This document shows positions 41,608 through 51,200 of a DNA stretch of 64,000 nt, one piece after another (positions within the stretch are counted from its first letter, which is position 1; each line of letters begins with the position of its first letter). Origin of the DNA: Tundrisphaera lichenicola. Lineage in GTDB: Bacteria; Planctomycetota; Planctomycetia; Isosphaerales; Isosphaeraceae. A program made the translations under genes and the position numbers. The stretch spans positions 6,634,001 through 6,698,000 of the forward strand of contig NZ_CP195106.1 in NCBI RefSeq assembly GCF_051175385.1. The letters are read 5' to 3'. Under the pieces are notes generated by a model that was given only the letters and a program-made list of their open reading frames with translations, was not told the origin of the DNA and did not search any database.

Positions 41608-42258
41608 TCATATCCTAAAGTTGGTTAATACGTCGCGCAAATCGCGCAGCACTGTCTGCTCCTCCGCCCCACCGTCCCGGTGCTTCAGCAAAGCCTTATA
41701 GCCGTCGGAAACCACGATCTTGGCCTCCTTGTGGCTCAATCCTCCTGCGTCCCGCAGGAATTCCTCGAAGTCGCGCTCGGTCATGAACGCGCCGTCTTCT
41801 GATTTGACCCGTGTGATCTGGGCCTTTTCGTTGGCCGGGAAAGTGACGAGGGAGACTTCGTAGAGCTCCACCTCGGTCAGCTTGCGTACTTCCTTCTCGG
41901 TGTCCGTTTCCCATTTGCGGGCTGCGTAACCGATGGACATTCCGGTGATGGCCCCGGCTTTGACGAGCTTGTAGGCATCGTCTCCCATTGCGGTGTCCAG
42001 GATGCGGCCTTTGACGTACAGGCCCTTCTTCTGCTCCTCGCACTCGTCCCAGACGCCGATCGGCTGGTCGCTATTGTGTTGCCAGAGCATGACCGGCTTG
42101 CGGCCCTTGATCGACTTCGCGAATGCGCCCGGCATCACGATGTCGCTGTAGCTATCGATGTTGTTGAATACCGAGGCGAAGCCCTCGATTGTGCGCGCAT
42201 CGTCGTCGGCCTTCAGCTCCTGGAGAGCGAAGGAGAGGCGTTTCAGTTCCATGTCCAT
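41608..42258 (-). CDS. HK97-type prohead protease (peptidase U35)
   Basis: 216 residues from MDMELKRLSFALQELKADDD. GFASVFNNIDSYSDIVMPGAF, the His of LWQHN, and ITGMSIGYAARKW with Ser, followed by ELYEVSLVTFPAN, are hallmark elements of HK97 gp4-like proteases. It trims the capsid delta domain during maturation. The upstream extension to 42330 overlaps the previous gene. Confidence 0.93.
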   Translation of the reverse strand: MDMELKRLSFALQELKADDDARTIEGFASVFNNIDSYSDIVMPGAFAKSIKGRKPVMLWQHNSDQPIGVWDECEEQKKGLYVKGRILDTAMGDDAYKLVKAGAITGMSIGYAARKWETDTEKEVRKLTEVELYEVSLVTFPANEKAQITRVKSEDGAFMTERDFEEFLRDAGGLSHKEAKIVVSDGYKALLKHRDGGAEEQTVLRDLRDVLTNFRI

Positions 42259-42269
42259 TACCAGAGTTG

Positions 42270-42494
42270 TTACAGAGTTGCGATTTGGCCGGTGGCCAGG
42301 TCGGCGAAGAGGTGTTGGGGCTCGCCACATGGCTTACCCGCGAAGCTTGTGGTCACGCGGAGTAGGCCGACAATCCCGTCGAGATAGAGCCATTCGCATT
42401 TGATCGTGACGGTGAGTTCCTCCCACCACGGGCGCGGCTTGAAGTCGGCAGCGATGACGTTGCCGTGCTGCGAAAGGATGCGGTCCGCTGTCAT
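42270..42494 (-). CDS. Small hypothetical prophage protein
   Basis: 74 residues, starting MTADRILSQHGNVIAADFKP, with alternating strands (WEELTVTIKCEWLYLDGIVG). It is coupled by ATGA to the papain-like gene and ends 12 bases before the protease. Not recognised; it sits in an insertion between head morphogenesis and protease genes. Confidence 0.6.
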   Translation of the reverse strand: MTADRILSQHGNVIAADFKPRPWWEELTVTIKCEWLYLDGIVGLLRVTTSFAGKPCGEPQHLFADLATGQIATL

Positions 42495-42868
42495 GCGGCC
42501 GGCGCGAGATACCAGACCCAGTCAACATCGGCGATGCCGCTGTCGCTGTAGTGCGGGTCGTGAACCATTACGCCATTGCTGTAGATCACCGAGTGCTGTA
42601 CGCCACGTTGCGATTTACCACTGGCGATATAGAACTCCGGGAATTCCTCGGGCTCATCGCCCGTGTCCCACCGCACCAGCTTCTTGCCGAACATGCGTAA
42701 AAGCCATTCGTCGACTCTCGGCCTCCAGTCGCTGCGACCAAACATGTCGTCGAACGGCGGGACCATCCATAGAGGGAGATCGAGGAGTGAGGCAAGGCAG
42801 GCAGCAAAACAGTTCCCATTGTGGATACCATCCTTCGCGTATAGCTTGCTCTGCTTCACTGGAATCAC
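42491..42868 (-). CDS. Papain-like-fold cysteine peptidase-like phage protein
   Basis: 125 residues. NGNCFAACLASLLDLPLWMVP carries a Cys at a helix start and VMVHDPHYSDSG a His-Asp pair, the arrangement of papain/C39-like folds common in phage accessory proteins. Overlaps the MuF gene by ATGA. Substrate unknown; it could process phage or host proteins or be a catalytically altered relative. Confidence 0.6.
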   Translation of the reverse strand: MIPVKQSKLYAKDGIHNGNCFAACLASLLDLPLWMVPPFDDMFGRSDWRPRVDEWLLRMFGKKLVRWDTGDEPEEFPEFYIASGKSQRGVQHSVIYSNGVMVHDPHYSDSGIADVDWVWYLAPAA

Positions 42869-43617
42869 TCAGCCTTCTCCTCGTAAATAATCGCACACCG
42901 GCAGTTCACAAGATTTGCCGCACTCCCCGCCGTATCACCCGGCCTGTCCATCGACTCCCCGCCGACGCTGAATTTCTCGTCCATCGCCACCTGCTGCCCG
43001 TCGGCCGCCAGGTGCTCGGGCCGCGTCCGGTTATCCCGGGTCGCCAGCCATTCCTTGTTCATCTTCACGCCTAGCGAGCGTTCCGCTTCCCGCACCGATT
43101 CGATGCTCCCAAACGTCGCCGCAGCGTGGGTCTCGGTCCTTGCCACCGTGGCGGCCCGGTAGGGAGTCAGGTCGCTGACTTTCCGGATGCTCCTTGCGAT
43201 CTCCTCGGTGCCCAGCCCTTCCGTCAGGCCCTCAGATATCGCCCCGAGCACGTCGTCGCGGTCGGTGTCGGCGATCATCGTCGCCTTACGGAGCGACTCG
43301 CGCTTGATCCAGTCGGCCACCAGCGATTCGTAGATCGTCTGGGCGGCCTTCCGCTCGACGCGGCGGGACTTGACCTGCCTCAGGGCCATGCCTCCGAACA
43401 CCGGGATGGTGCGGCGGTAGTGGTCCTCGATCACGCCCTTCGTGCGGACGCGGTGGGCGATGAAGACGTGGGCCGGTGGGTGGCCGTGTTTCAGGTATTC
43501 CCTGGCCGCCTGGCGGATCATCGCGTTTCGGGCCCGTCCCTGGTCGGCCCTGAGTTGGAACTCAAGGATCGTCATGGCGTGTTCCCATGCCCGGAGCAGC
43601 AGGCGGCGGTCAGTCAT
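42865..43617 (-). CDS. Phage head morphogenesis protein (MuF / SPP1 gp7-like)
   Basis: 250 residues with the MuF pattern: AATVARTETHAAATFGSIE, EWLATRDNRTRPEHLAADGQ and the terminal NCRCAIIYEE. Such minor head proteins sit inside the capsid at the portal and may be ejected with DNA. It overlaps the portal gene by eight bases. Confidence 0.9.
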   Translation of the reverse strand: MTDRRLLLRAWEHAMTILEFQLRADQGRARNAMIRQAAREYLKHGHPPAHVFIAHRVRTKGVIEDHYRRTIPVFGGMALRQVKSRRVERKAAQTIYESLVADWIKRESLRKATMIADTDRDDVLGAISEGLTEGLGTEEIARSIRKVSDLTPYRAATVARTETHAAATFGSIESVREAERSLGVKMNKEWLATRDNRTRPEHLAADGQQVAMDEKFSVGGESMDRPGDTAGSAANLVNCRCAIIYEEKAE

Positions 43618-44923
43618 CCGCGTTCGGGTCGGCGGCGGGCGGTACCGGGTCCGCCTCGCTCCCCGGCTCCGGCAGGTCTACCTGACCGGCCAGTTCCAGC
43701 GGTATCGAGGTCGTAGGCACGAAAATCACGTCCCCGCCTTCCACGTCGTCCAGGCCCATGGCCCGTCGTTTCTCGTTGATCGTCATGTAGCTCGCGGCGT
43801 TAATCCGCTCGGCCTTGGCCTTACGGAGAGGCTCCAGCGCCGGAATCATCTCCTCGTCGTACCAGAAGAAGAGCCCCTCGCCGTAGAGCGGCGTCAGCCA
43901 GCGGTTGAAGGCGTCGAGCGTCCAGCCCAGCTGCGGCAGGACGGTGTCGGTCCAGAAGGCGAGCTTCGCCTCCGAGTAATTCGAATAGGTCGAGTCACCC
44001 GGGATGCCCAGAAGCTGCGGGGGGACCCCGAAGGCCAGGGCGATATCGCGCGCGGCGGAGTGCTTGCCTTCAAGGAACTCCATGTCCTTGGGGTTAATGG
44101 ACATCTCTTTCCAGTCCAGCCCGCCCTCGAGGAGCATGGGGCGGCCGACGTTGGCCGTGCCGCTGAACTGGTCGTCGATCATCTCCTTGACGCGGGTGTA
44201 CTGCTCCTCGGAGAGCGTCGCGTTTTCGCCCTGAACCACCAGCGCGCCCGAAGGCCTTGCCCCGTTGGCGATCAGGCCCTTGTTCCACCGCTGGCCGTCG
44301 TTGTGGATGTCCACCCCGAGGGCGGCGGCTTCAAGGGCGCTCATCCCGTACCACGGGTTCAGCGGGTTGAATGACTTGAAATGCAGGATCGCCGAGCGGC
44401 CGGAGATCTGATCAACCGGGAAAATGGTCGCCGCATTCTGGTTCGGGCGGTACTCGTACTGCTTCGGGAACAGGCCCGTTCCCGGCTCGACCTTCATCTT
44501 GCCGGGGTTCAGGACCTGCAACTCCATTGGCGGGAAGCTCTTGCGGCTCGCGTAGTCGATCCCGTTGCCGAAGACGTAGCCGTTGCCGCTGAGCTGCTGG
44601 TAGCTGGTCAGGGCCCGCATGAACTCCCGGCCCGACTGGGCGGGGTTCGGGTTTTCAAGCAGCTTCAGGAGGTCGTGTTTCTCGACCTTTGCCAGCTTGC
44701 CCTTCTTGCCGCGTTGGTAGAGGTGGAGGTCCACCGAGGCGACGGCGGCCGCCTTCATGTTGATGCAAGCGAAGGCGACGACGCATTCGGCGTAGCCCTC
44801 GGTCGCGAGCTTGTCGTACCCGGCGCCCGTGAGCCCGGCCTTGCCGAGCCCGAGCGAGAAGAAGTAAGACGCGCTCTTGCGATTCAGCGACGGCGTGGCT
44901 TGCTTGGAGCGGAAAGGCCACAT
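43610..44923 (-). CDS. HK97-family portal protein
   Basis: 437 residues. Begins MWPFRSKQATPS, and contains the portal core elements VAFACINMKAAAVASVDLHL, FMRALTSYQQLSGNGYVFG, SAILHFKSFNPLNPWYGMS and AFGVPPQLLGIPGD. It forms the dodecameric ring through which DNA is packaged. It begins five bases after the terminase large subunit stop. Confidence 0.95.
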   Translation of the reverse strand: MWPFRSKQATPSLNRKSASYFFSLGLGKAGLTGAGYDKLATEGYAECVVAFACINMKAAAVASVDLHLYQRGKKGKLAKVEKHDLLKLLENPNPAQSGREFMRALTSYQQLSGNGYVFGNGIDYASRKSFPPMELQVLNPGKMKVEPGTGLFPKQYEYRPNQNAATIFPVDQISGRSAILHFKSFNPLNPWYGMSALEAAALGVDIHNDGQRWNKGLIANGARPSGALVVQGENATLSEEQYTRVKEMIDDQFSGTANVGRPMLLEGGLDWKEMSINPKDMEFLEGKHSAARDIALAFGVPPQLLGIPGDSTYSNYSEAKLAFWTDTVLPQLGWTLDAFNRWLTPLYGEGLFFWYDEEMIPALEPLRKAKAERINAASYMTINEKRRAMGLDDVEGGDVIFVPTTSIPLELAGQVDLPEPGSEADPVPPAADPNADD

Positions 44924-44928
44924 CGTCG

Positions 44929-46206
44929 CTACAGTCTCCTGATTCTGATTTCGTTGTCGTTTCCGAACAGTTCGGTAAAGCCCCAGACCGCCGAGTCCAT
45001 TCGGTCAGGCGACCAGTCCGCCGTCTTCGGGTCGTACTCGCACATCTGGTCTTCGAGCACCGGGAAGCAGCCGACGTGGTGGATACGCCCTTGCTCGTAG
45101 AGAGCGCTGATCGGCTCGGCCCGAGTAATCTTGCCCCGGCTGGCGTGGACTGCCGTGAAGGGGATGTTCTTGTCGATCGAGCGAATGACGTGCTCGACCA
45201 TGTCGCCCCCATTGTTCACCTCGGCGACGATGCGGTCCGCTTTGAACTCGTAGTAGGCGTTCACTGCTGCGCGTCCCCACTCCTCAGGAGTGCCGCGCAT
45301 GGAGAGGTCGGCGAGAAGGTAGCCGTGGCCCTCGAAGCCCATGCCTTCTGCCGTTATTCCGGTCTCGTCGCTGTTCGGATTCTTCTTGGCCGCCGGGTCG
45401 ATGGCGATCACGATTCGGCGCATCGAAGGCGCCTTGCTGACCCGTAGGTCGTCGATTTGCTTCCGCTTCCACAGTGCGCCGGGGTTGTCGTCGAGGATCT
45501 CGGCGTTCAACTCCTGGCGACCGAGTCGGGTGCCCTCGTACTTCCTCACGATCTTGGTCAGGAAGGTCGGGGCGAGGTTGCCTTGGTTGTCGTAGGTCGA
45601 ACCGGTTGTCACCACAGTGCCAGGATCGGCCTTCAGTTCCTTGAGAGCCTTGGTAGGCTTCGGCGTGGTCGTGACGATGGCCTGCGGGTTATCACCGAGG
45701 CGGAGGCCGAAGGCTGCCTGATCCCATGCGTCGGGGTATCGCCACGCGCAGAATTCGTCGGCCCACAGCTTCATGTGCTGCTTACCGCGTAATCGCTCCG
45801 GCTCATCGGCCGTGAAGATCAGTGACTTCGCGCCGTTGGGCCAGAGGAGCTGCCGCTTCTGCGACAGGTATCTCGGTCGCTCGTCGCGAGGGCAGATGGC
45901 GAGGATGCCGGACTCGCCCTCGATCATGATGTCTCGGGCGTCGTCAGAGGTGGCGCCTATCAGGTTCACGAACGGGTACTTCTTGACCCATATTCGGACC
46001 TGCTCGGCCCCAGTTCGGGTCTTACCGAACCCGCGGCCTGCGAGAATCAGCCATGTGGTCCAGGGCTCTGGCGGGGCAATCTGATTCGGGCGGGCGTTCG
46101 CCAGCCAGTCGAACTTATGGGCCTCGGCCTTTCGTCGCTCCTGCTCAGCCTTCAGTACTCGGTAGTACCGCTCCCGAAGCTCGTTCGTACTCGGCGATTT
46201 CTGCAT
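44929..46206 (-). CDS. Terminase large subunit (packaging ATPase/nuclease)
   Basis: 425 residues. Walker A is ILAGRGFGKTRTG, followed by MKLWADEF as Walker B region; the RNase H-like nuclease begins at IVIAIDPAAKKNPNSDETG and continues to YLLADLSM and VAEVNNGGDMVEHV. It belongs to the Terminase_6/GTA-like group. It cuts and pumps DNA into the head. Its first 62 bases overlap the small subunit gene. Confidence 0.95.
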   Translation of the reverse strand: MQKSPSTNELRERYYRVLKAEQERRKAEAHKFDWLANARPNQIAPPEPWTTWLILAGRGFGKTRTGAEQVRIWVKKYPFVNLIGATSDDARDIMIEGESGILAICPRDERPRYLSQKRQLLWPNGAKSLIFTADEPERLRGKQHMKLWADEFCAWRYPDAWDQAAFGLRLGDNPQAIVTTTPKPTKALKELKADPGTVVTTGSTYDNQGNLAPTFLTKIVRKYEGTRLGRQELNAEILDDNPGALWKRKQIDDLRVSKAPSMRRIVIAIDPAAKKNPNSDETGITAEGMGFEGHGYLLADLSMRGTPEEWGRAAVNAYYEFKADRIVAEVNNGGDMVEHVIRSIDKNIPFTAVHASRGKITRAEPISALYEQGRIHHVGCFPVLEDQMCEYDPKTADWSPDRMDSAVWGFTELFGNDNEIRIRRL

Positions 46207-46777
46207 CCAGTTCTTCGTCTGTCATCTCGGTGATCGGCTTACGGTGCGTGACCTCTGATCGGTCCACGAACATGCCCAGGTGCCGGGCGAGGCTGTCGAG
46301 AGCGGCCCGCTTGTCGGAGAGTTTGATCTTGTGTAGGCGGGCAGTGGTGCCGTGCTGACGCCTGAGCGCGCCGTCGTGAGGCTGCCCTTCCAGTTCTTCG
46401 TCGACTTCACCCGAGGTCCGCTTTACTTCCACTTCAAGCCCGGCGATTGCCGCTGCCGTGTCGTCGTCTAGCTCGTGAATCCCCTTCAGGTTGCCCTGCT
46501 CGTCGAACGCTTTGCGGATGTCGAGGAACGCGAGCTTGGCGTACTCTGCCAGCACGCGGTCCACGGTCACGTCATGCCGCTTGAGCTGGCGGGCCTTGAG
46601 TTCGGCGAGGTAGGCCGTGATCTTGACGTTTTCCAGCAGTTCGAAGGCCTTGCGGCTGATGCTGGCAGGTTTCATGTCCCCGGCGTCGTAGGCGAGCCGG
46701 TACGCTTCGGTCGCGTTGCCGGTCTCGATGTACCGCAGGCAGAACGCTTCCTGCTTCGGAGTGAGCTTGTCTGACAT
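46145..46777 (-). CDS. Terminase small subunit
   Basis: 210 residues from MSDKLTPKQEAFCLRYIET, the classic Terminase_2 opening, continuing NATEAYRLAY and a helix-turn-helix, then DVTVDRVLAEYAKLAFLD and an acidic C-terminus. It recognises the packaging site. AGGAATATG precedes the start. First gene of the packaging operon. Confidence 0.93.
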   Translation of the reverse strand: MSDKLTPKQEAFCLRYIETGNATEAYRLAYDAGDMKPASISRKAFELLENVKITAYLAELKARQLKRHDVTVDRVLAEYAKLAFLDIRKAFDEQGNLKGIHELDDDTAAAIAGLEVEVKRTSGEVDEELEGQPHDGALRRQHGTTARLHKIKLSDKRAALDSLARHLGMFVDRSEVTHRKPITEMTDEELDAEIAEYERASGAVLPSTEG

Positions 46778-46789
46778 ATTCCTAAAACG

Positions 46790-46812
46790 AAAAACCCCGC
46801 TCGATGGCGGGG
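46790..46812 (-). terminator. Rho-independent terminator (minus strand)
   Basis: CCCCGC (46795-46800), loop TCGATG, GCGGGG (46807-46812); read on the minus strand the hairpin is followed by five T (46790-46794). It would stop transcription from the gene at 46916-47554 before the terminase genes. Confidence 0.7.
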
Positions 46813-46915
46813 AATAAAAACGCTCCAAAACTCAGATTCCGGTCGCGGCAAATCGTCTTTGCAAGACCAACTTACGACGAATTTATGATATTAGCAATCG
46901 TTTTGTGTGGAAATC

Positions 46916-47554
46916 TTATGCGTGCTGCGCCTGCTCGGCCTCGTGGTTGATCTCGACCATCGCCTTGGCCACGATCTTGAACGCCTCAACGAAGGCCTCC
47001 TGGTTTGCCTGAAATGCCGCGAGGTGCTTGGCCTTGGGGCGGCTGGCCACGATGCAGTCCATGGCGTTCAGATAGTCTTTCTCGACGCGGTGGATCAGCT
47101 TGCTGTAGCGGTCCTCCTTGGTCCATGCCTCCGAGCCGTCGCTCCCCGCGTCGCCCGACGTCGCCGGATCGAGTCGAGACAGGAAGGCCGCTCTCCAGTC
47201 TCGGTATAAATTGCCGTGGTGCTCGGCGCCTTGGTCGAGCAGGTCCAGGGAGATCGCGAGCGAGAGGATGGACTGGTTCTTGAGACCAGCCCCAATGATG
47301 ACGCCGTTCTTGACCCTGACCCATGCCGCGACCGACTCGAATACGCCTTCCGCGCGGGGGATGGTGATCCCATGCCGTTCGGCCCAGCCCGTGGGGACCG
47401 AATCGTCACCGCGGCCGGCGACAACGGGGAGGGAGGGAGCGGGGGATTGCGGGATCAGCCTGCGGACGGCGTCGCGGAGGCGGTAGACCTCATCGATGAT
47501 CTTCTTCCGGGGAACGCCCTTCCACGGGTCCTTTGCCTTGGCTTCCTGCTCCAT
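46916..47554 (-). CDS. Hypothetical prophage protein upstream of terminase
   Basis: 212 residues, not recognised. The first ~50 residues are charged and helical (PRKKIIDEVYRLRDAVRRLI), the rest mixed, ending in a helical KIVAKAMVEINHEAEQAQHA. It lies at the head of the minus-strand operon next to the repeat cluster and is separated from terminase by a terminator. A DNA-binding packaging or regulatory role would fit position only. Confidence 0.6.
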   Translation of the reverse strand: MEQEAKAKDPWKGVPRKKIIDEVYRLRDAVRRLIPQSPAPSLPVVAGRGDDSVPTGWAERHGITIPRAEGVFESVAAWVRVKNGVIIGAGLKNQSILSLAISLDLLDQGAEHHGNLYRDWRAAFLSRLDPATSGDAGSDGSEAWTKEDRYSKLIHRVEKDYLNAMDCIVASRPKAKHLAAFQANQEAFVEAFKIVAKAMVEINHEAEQAQHA

Positions 47555-47610
47555 CCGCTACCCCTAGCTCATTTGCCCGATAGTACCACAAGGGGTTGGG
47601 AGCGCAACGG

Positions 47611-47900
47611 GAATAATCCGCAGCTGAATAATACGCAAGCGGATTATCTCGCGGTGTAAGCTGTTGATTGCAATAGTGTTTTGTTGGTTTCACCCGCCGT
47701 TATTCGAATAATCCGCAATGCAGCCCCTCAAACACCCACCCCCGTGTATTTAGCAATAGAGGGTAGAATAGATAAGGATTATGAGTATTATTTATTATAA
47801 TATATCATATTATAATTAACATATTGAATAAGCAGCCTTCGAGTCGCCCGAATAATACGCCAGGTGACTTGCGGATTATTGCGAGAATTACGGATTATCT
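47611..47900. repeat. Cluster of seven iteron-like repeats (GAATAATMCGC)
   Basis: Direct copies of GAATAATCCGC or GAATAATACGC at 47611-47621, 47626-47636, 47706-47716 and 47850-47860. Inverted copies GCGGATTAT(C/T) at 47639-47648 and 47871-47880, with a near copy CGGATTATC at 47891-47899. The first two are 15 bases apart. They flank an AT-rich stretch on both sides. Repeated, same-sequence binding sites around AT-rich DNA are typical of a replication origin, or of a repressor operator region. No replication initiator of the Rep type was found near them. Confidence 0.78.
47755..47835. other. AT-rich stretch, candidate DNA-unwinding element
   Basis: About 80 bases of mostly A/T (for example TTATTATAATATATCATAT) in otherwise GC-rich DNA, framed by the iteron-like repeats. 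Could be the melting site of an origin or a promoter-dense region. The whole interval 47555-48200 otherwise contains no gene that I can support. Confidence 0.5.
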
Positions 47901-48200
47901 AGGCCTCGCCGATGGTGTGGGCCACCGGTTGCGAGCTTCCGTTAGCCGCAGGAGCCCCTTGAGTGGCCATATCCCAGGTGCGAGAATGCCAAGTTGGCCG
48001 GACCAAGAATGGCCGAATGCGTGCAAACGTATTCGTTGATCGGGTCCATGTGGCCGACTTGCGGGGTTGGGGATTGCCCCGTGTCTGACGATCCCGTCTT
48101 CGCTTGATGGATGGATCAGGTCGATTTCCCGGTCGTAGGCCCTATGGACGGCCGGAGGTTGCGTCCGAAAGTCACCCTTCGATCACCCGGGCAAAGCACT

Positions 48201-51200
48201 ATGAATGGTTCGGACTTTGAGCGGCTGCTGATGCGGATGGAGGGGGAGTCCATCGACTTCAAGAGCGATAACTATCCAAACCTGTCCGACGAGGCGAAGA
48301 AAATTGGCTTTATTAAAGATATCATCTGCATGGTTAACACCCCGCGCGAAGGCCCGGCCTACATCGTCACCGGGGTCAAGAAGTCGACTAACGGCCAGCC
48401 GCAGCTGAAGGGCGTAAGCGCCCATCCCGACGACGCGGACCTTCAATCGCAGTTCGCCAAATGGGTGCAGCCCCATCCCAGGTTCAGCTACGAGGTCGTT
48501 CAATTCCAGGGGCGCGAGTTCGGCGTCATCGTAATACCCGAAGACCAGAGCGGCCCCTGTTACCCGATCCAGGAGCACGGCAACGTTTTGAAGCTCAAAA
48601 AGCTTTACTTCCGGCGAGGATCCCAGAACGACGCGGCCGCCCCGGACGAATGCCACAGGATCATCTCCTGGTTCGAGAGCGCGGGGCGGTCGGCCGGCCC
48701 TCCGGCGGACGAGTCGGACTTGCCCTGGGGCGAATTCTGCGAATCCGTCTGGAGGTTCGACCCATCCCGCCGGTATGTGCTCTTCACGACACCGTTGGGC
48801 GAGGCCGAGGCCTCGTCTCTGTCAGCACTCGGGTTCTATCCCTGGACCGCCGTCTTCGACCTGGACCCCGGTAGCGATCGGACGGGCCTGTTGAAGGCTG
48901 TAATGCCGTCGCTGGAGTCAAGGCGCAGCCTGCATCTTGTCACCCGGGGGCAGGACCCGCTCTCGGATCCGTCGCGCGGCACGGTCTGGTTCTTCGCCCG
49001 CGGTCTGGAAGGGCGCCCCAATTCCCTTGTTCCGGAGGATCGTAAGAAATGGCGGGGGATGTATCGCAAGGAGATCGAGAAGCAACTGGATCGAATATCC
49101 AGTGAGGTGAGCCCAGCCCCGATCACGTGCGTAGTGCTCGCGTACGGTTCCGAGTATTCCGATTACCTGAAATATGTTCTGGAGTGGAGCGGGGATGTCT
49201 TCCAGGAGGCGGCGGACTACACGATCGTCACTGACGTCCGTGACGTCATGGAGGATATGGCCCAGGATATCGGCGCCCGGCTGTTCACGATCCCCATCGC
49301 TCAGTTAGGGCACGGCCTGGCCCGTCTCGCGCCGGGGAGGGACGCCTCCGGGGACCGGGAGATCGAACTCCCCTCCAGCAGCGGCGTCCCGATCACGCCG
49401 CCCGCGATCGAGCTCCGGTGGCTGGAAGAAGAACTCGACCTGGTCTGCATGAGCACAAGCGAGCTCCCTCCGAACGGCCGAGAGGTCGGCAAGGACTTTC
49501 TCCGCGGCGCCCCGATCGCCTGGTGCGATCTGGCCAACCATATCGACGTAGAGCGGACCAAGACCGGGATCCTCAAGCGAATCGTCGACACCGAGCTAAA
49601 GCGAAGGCCTGCCGTCCGGATCAATCTCTACCACGCGGCCGGGGCCGGCGGCACCACGCTCGCCCATCGCATGCTCTGGGATTTCCGCCATAGCTATCCC
49701 TGCGCCATCCTCCTCCGCACCACCTCCCCGTCCGAGACGGCTAACCGGCTGGATTATCTCGCATCCCAAACGGGGCTATGCGTCCTGCTGCTCGTGGACG
49801 GGGCCCGCGTCGCCGAGCGGCAGTTCGATGAGCTTTACAATCACGTCAGCAGCCGCCATCTCCCAGTGAAGTTCCTGCAGACTGTCCGGCGGCAGGAGGC
49901 CCAGGAGGATCGGAAGCGTACCGTCTACCTGGCCTCGGAGCTTGATTCCACTGAGCTCAACCGCTTCGTCGTCGCCTTTTCCCGCGAGGTCCCGGACAGG
50001 CAGAGGGAACTGGAAGCACTGGCCCACGTCCCAGAACGATACAAACATACGGCCTTCTACTTCGGGCTGCAGGCTTTCGGCCAGGATTTTCTGGGTCTGG
50101 AGCCCTACGTCCGGGAGCGGCTCTCCCCGCTGAGCGAGGTTCAGCGCGAGATCGTCGGCTTCACCGCGCTGGCCCACCACTATGCCCAGCGAACGATCCC
50201 CCAGCAGGCGTTCGCGGCGAGCCTCGGCGTCGCGAGAAACCGCTCGGTGAGGCTTGATGATGGGGTTCTGCCGCCCGCAACGCGGGAGCTCCTCGTCGAG
50301 GTTGACGAGGACGGCGGGGCTTGGCGGCCATCCCACGAACTCATCGCCCTCGAGATCCTCGTGCAGCTGCTGGCCCCCGGAGGCGGCGACCGCCGGATTT
50401 GGAAGCAGAGGCTGTCCGTCTGGGCGATCAGGTTCGCCGAATTCTGCCGAGGCGACGACCCGGTCCCAGGCGGGGAGTTGCTCGAGGTCGCCAGGCGCGC
50501 CTTCGTTTATCGCGACAACAGGGACGACCTAGGCACCGAGCGTTCCGCCGCGGCGAAATTCTCCAAGCTCATCAGCGACATCCCTGCGCTGGAGGGGCAA
50601 CTCGAATGCCTCCGGAAGCTCGTCGAACTCTACCCGGATGAGGCCCACTTTTTGGCCCACCTCGGCCGCTTCTACTACCTCGTCCAGAAGGATTACGTGC
50701 TGGCCATCGAGACCATCGATCGAGCCATCGCCCGGCAGCGGGAGGACCACCTCCTGCACCACATGCGGGGCATGGCCGTCCGCAGCCAGCTATACCAGGT
50801 CCTTCAGGAGAAGAAGTCCATTTCCGAGGCCGTCGCGCTGGCCAAAATCGCCAGCGACTCGTTTCAGAAGGCGCGGGAGCTCGCCCCGGACGACGTCCAT
50901 GGCTATATCAGCGAGACGCAGATGCTGATCCGCCTGCTCGACTTCTGCGGGGCCAATTTCCTCGGCGGCATGCTCGGCTATCTCGCCAGCAAGGACGCCG
51001 ATCGTGACATCCGCGACGCACTGGACCGGGCCGAAGACCTGCTAGACCAGGTCCACCGCTTCCGCGAGGGCGAGGATCCGGACTATTACGAGGAGCGGTG
51101 CCGCGCCGACCTTGACCGCCTGCACGGGCGGACGGAGAGCGCCCTCCAGGTCTGGGACAGCCTCCTGAGCCGAAAGGGGGTGTATCAACCTTCTGTCCGC

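Noticed and set aside
47611..47900. CRISPR array.
   Set aside because: The repeats are short, occur in both orientations and have uneven spacing, with no spacers of uniform size.
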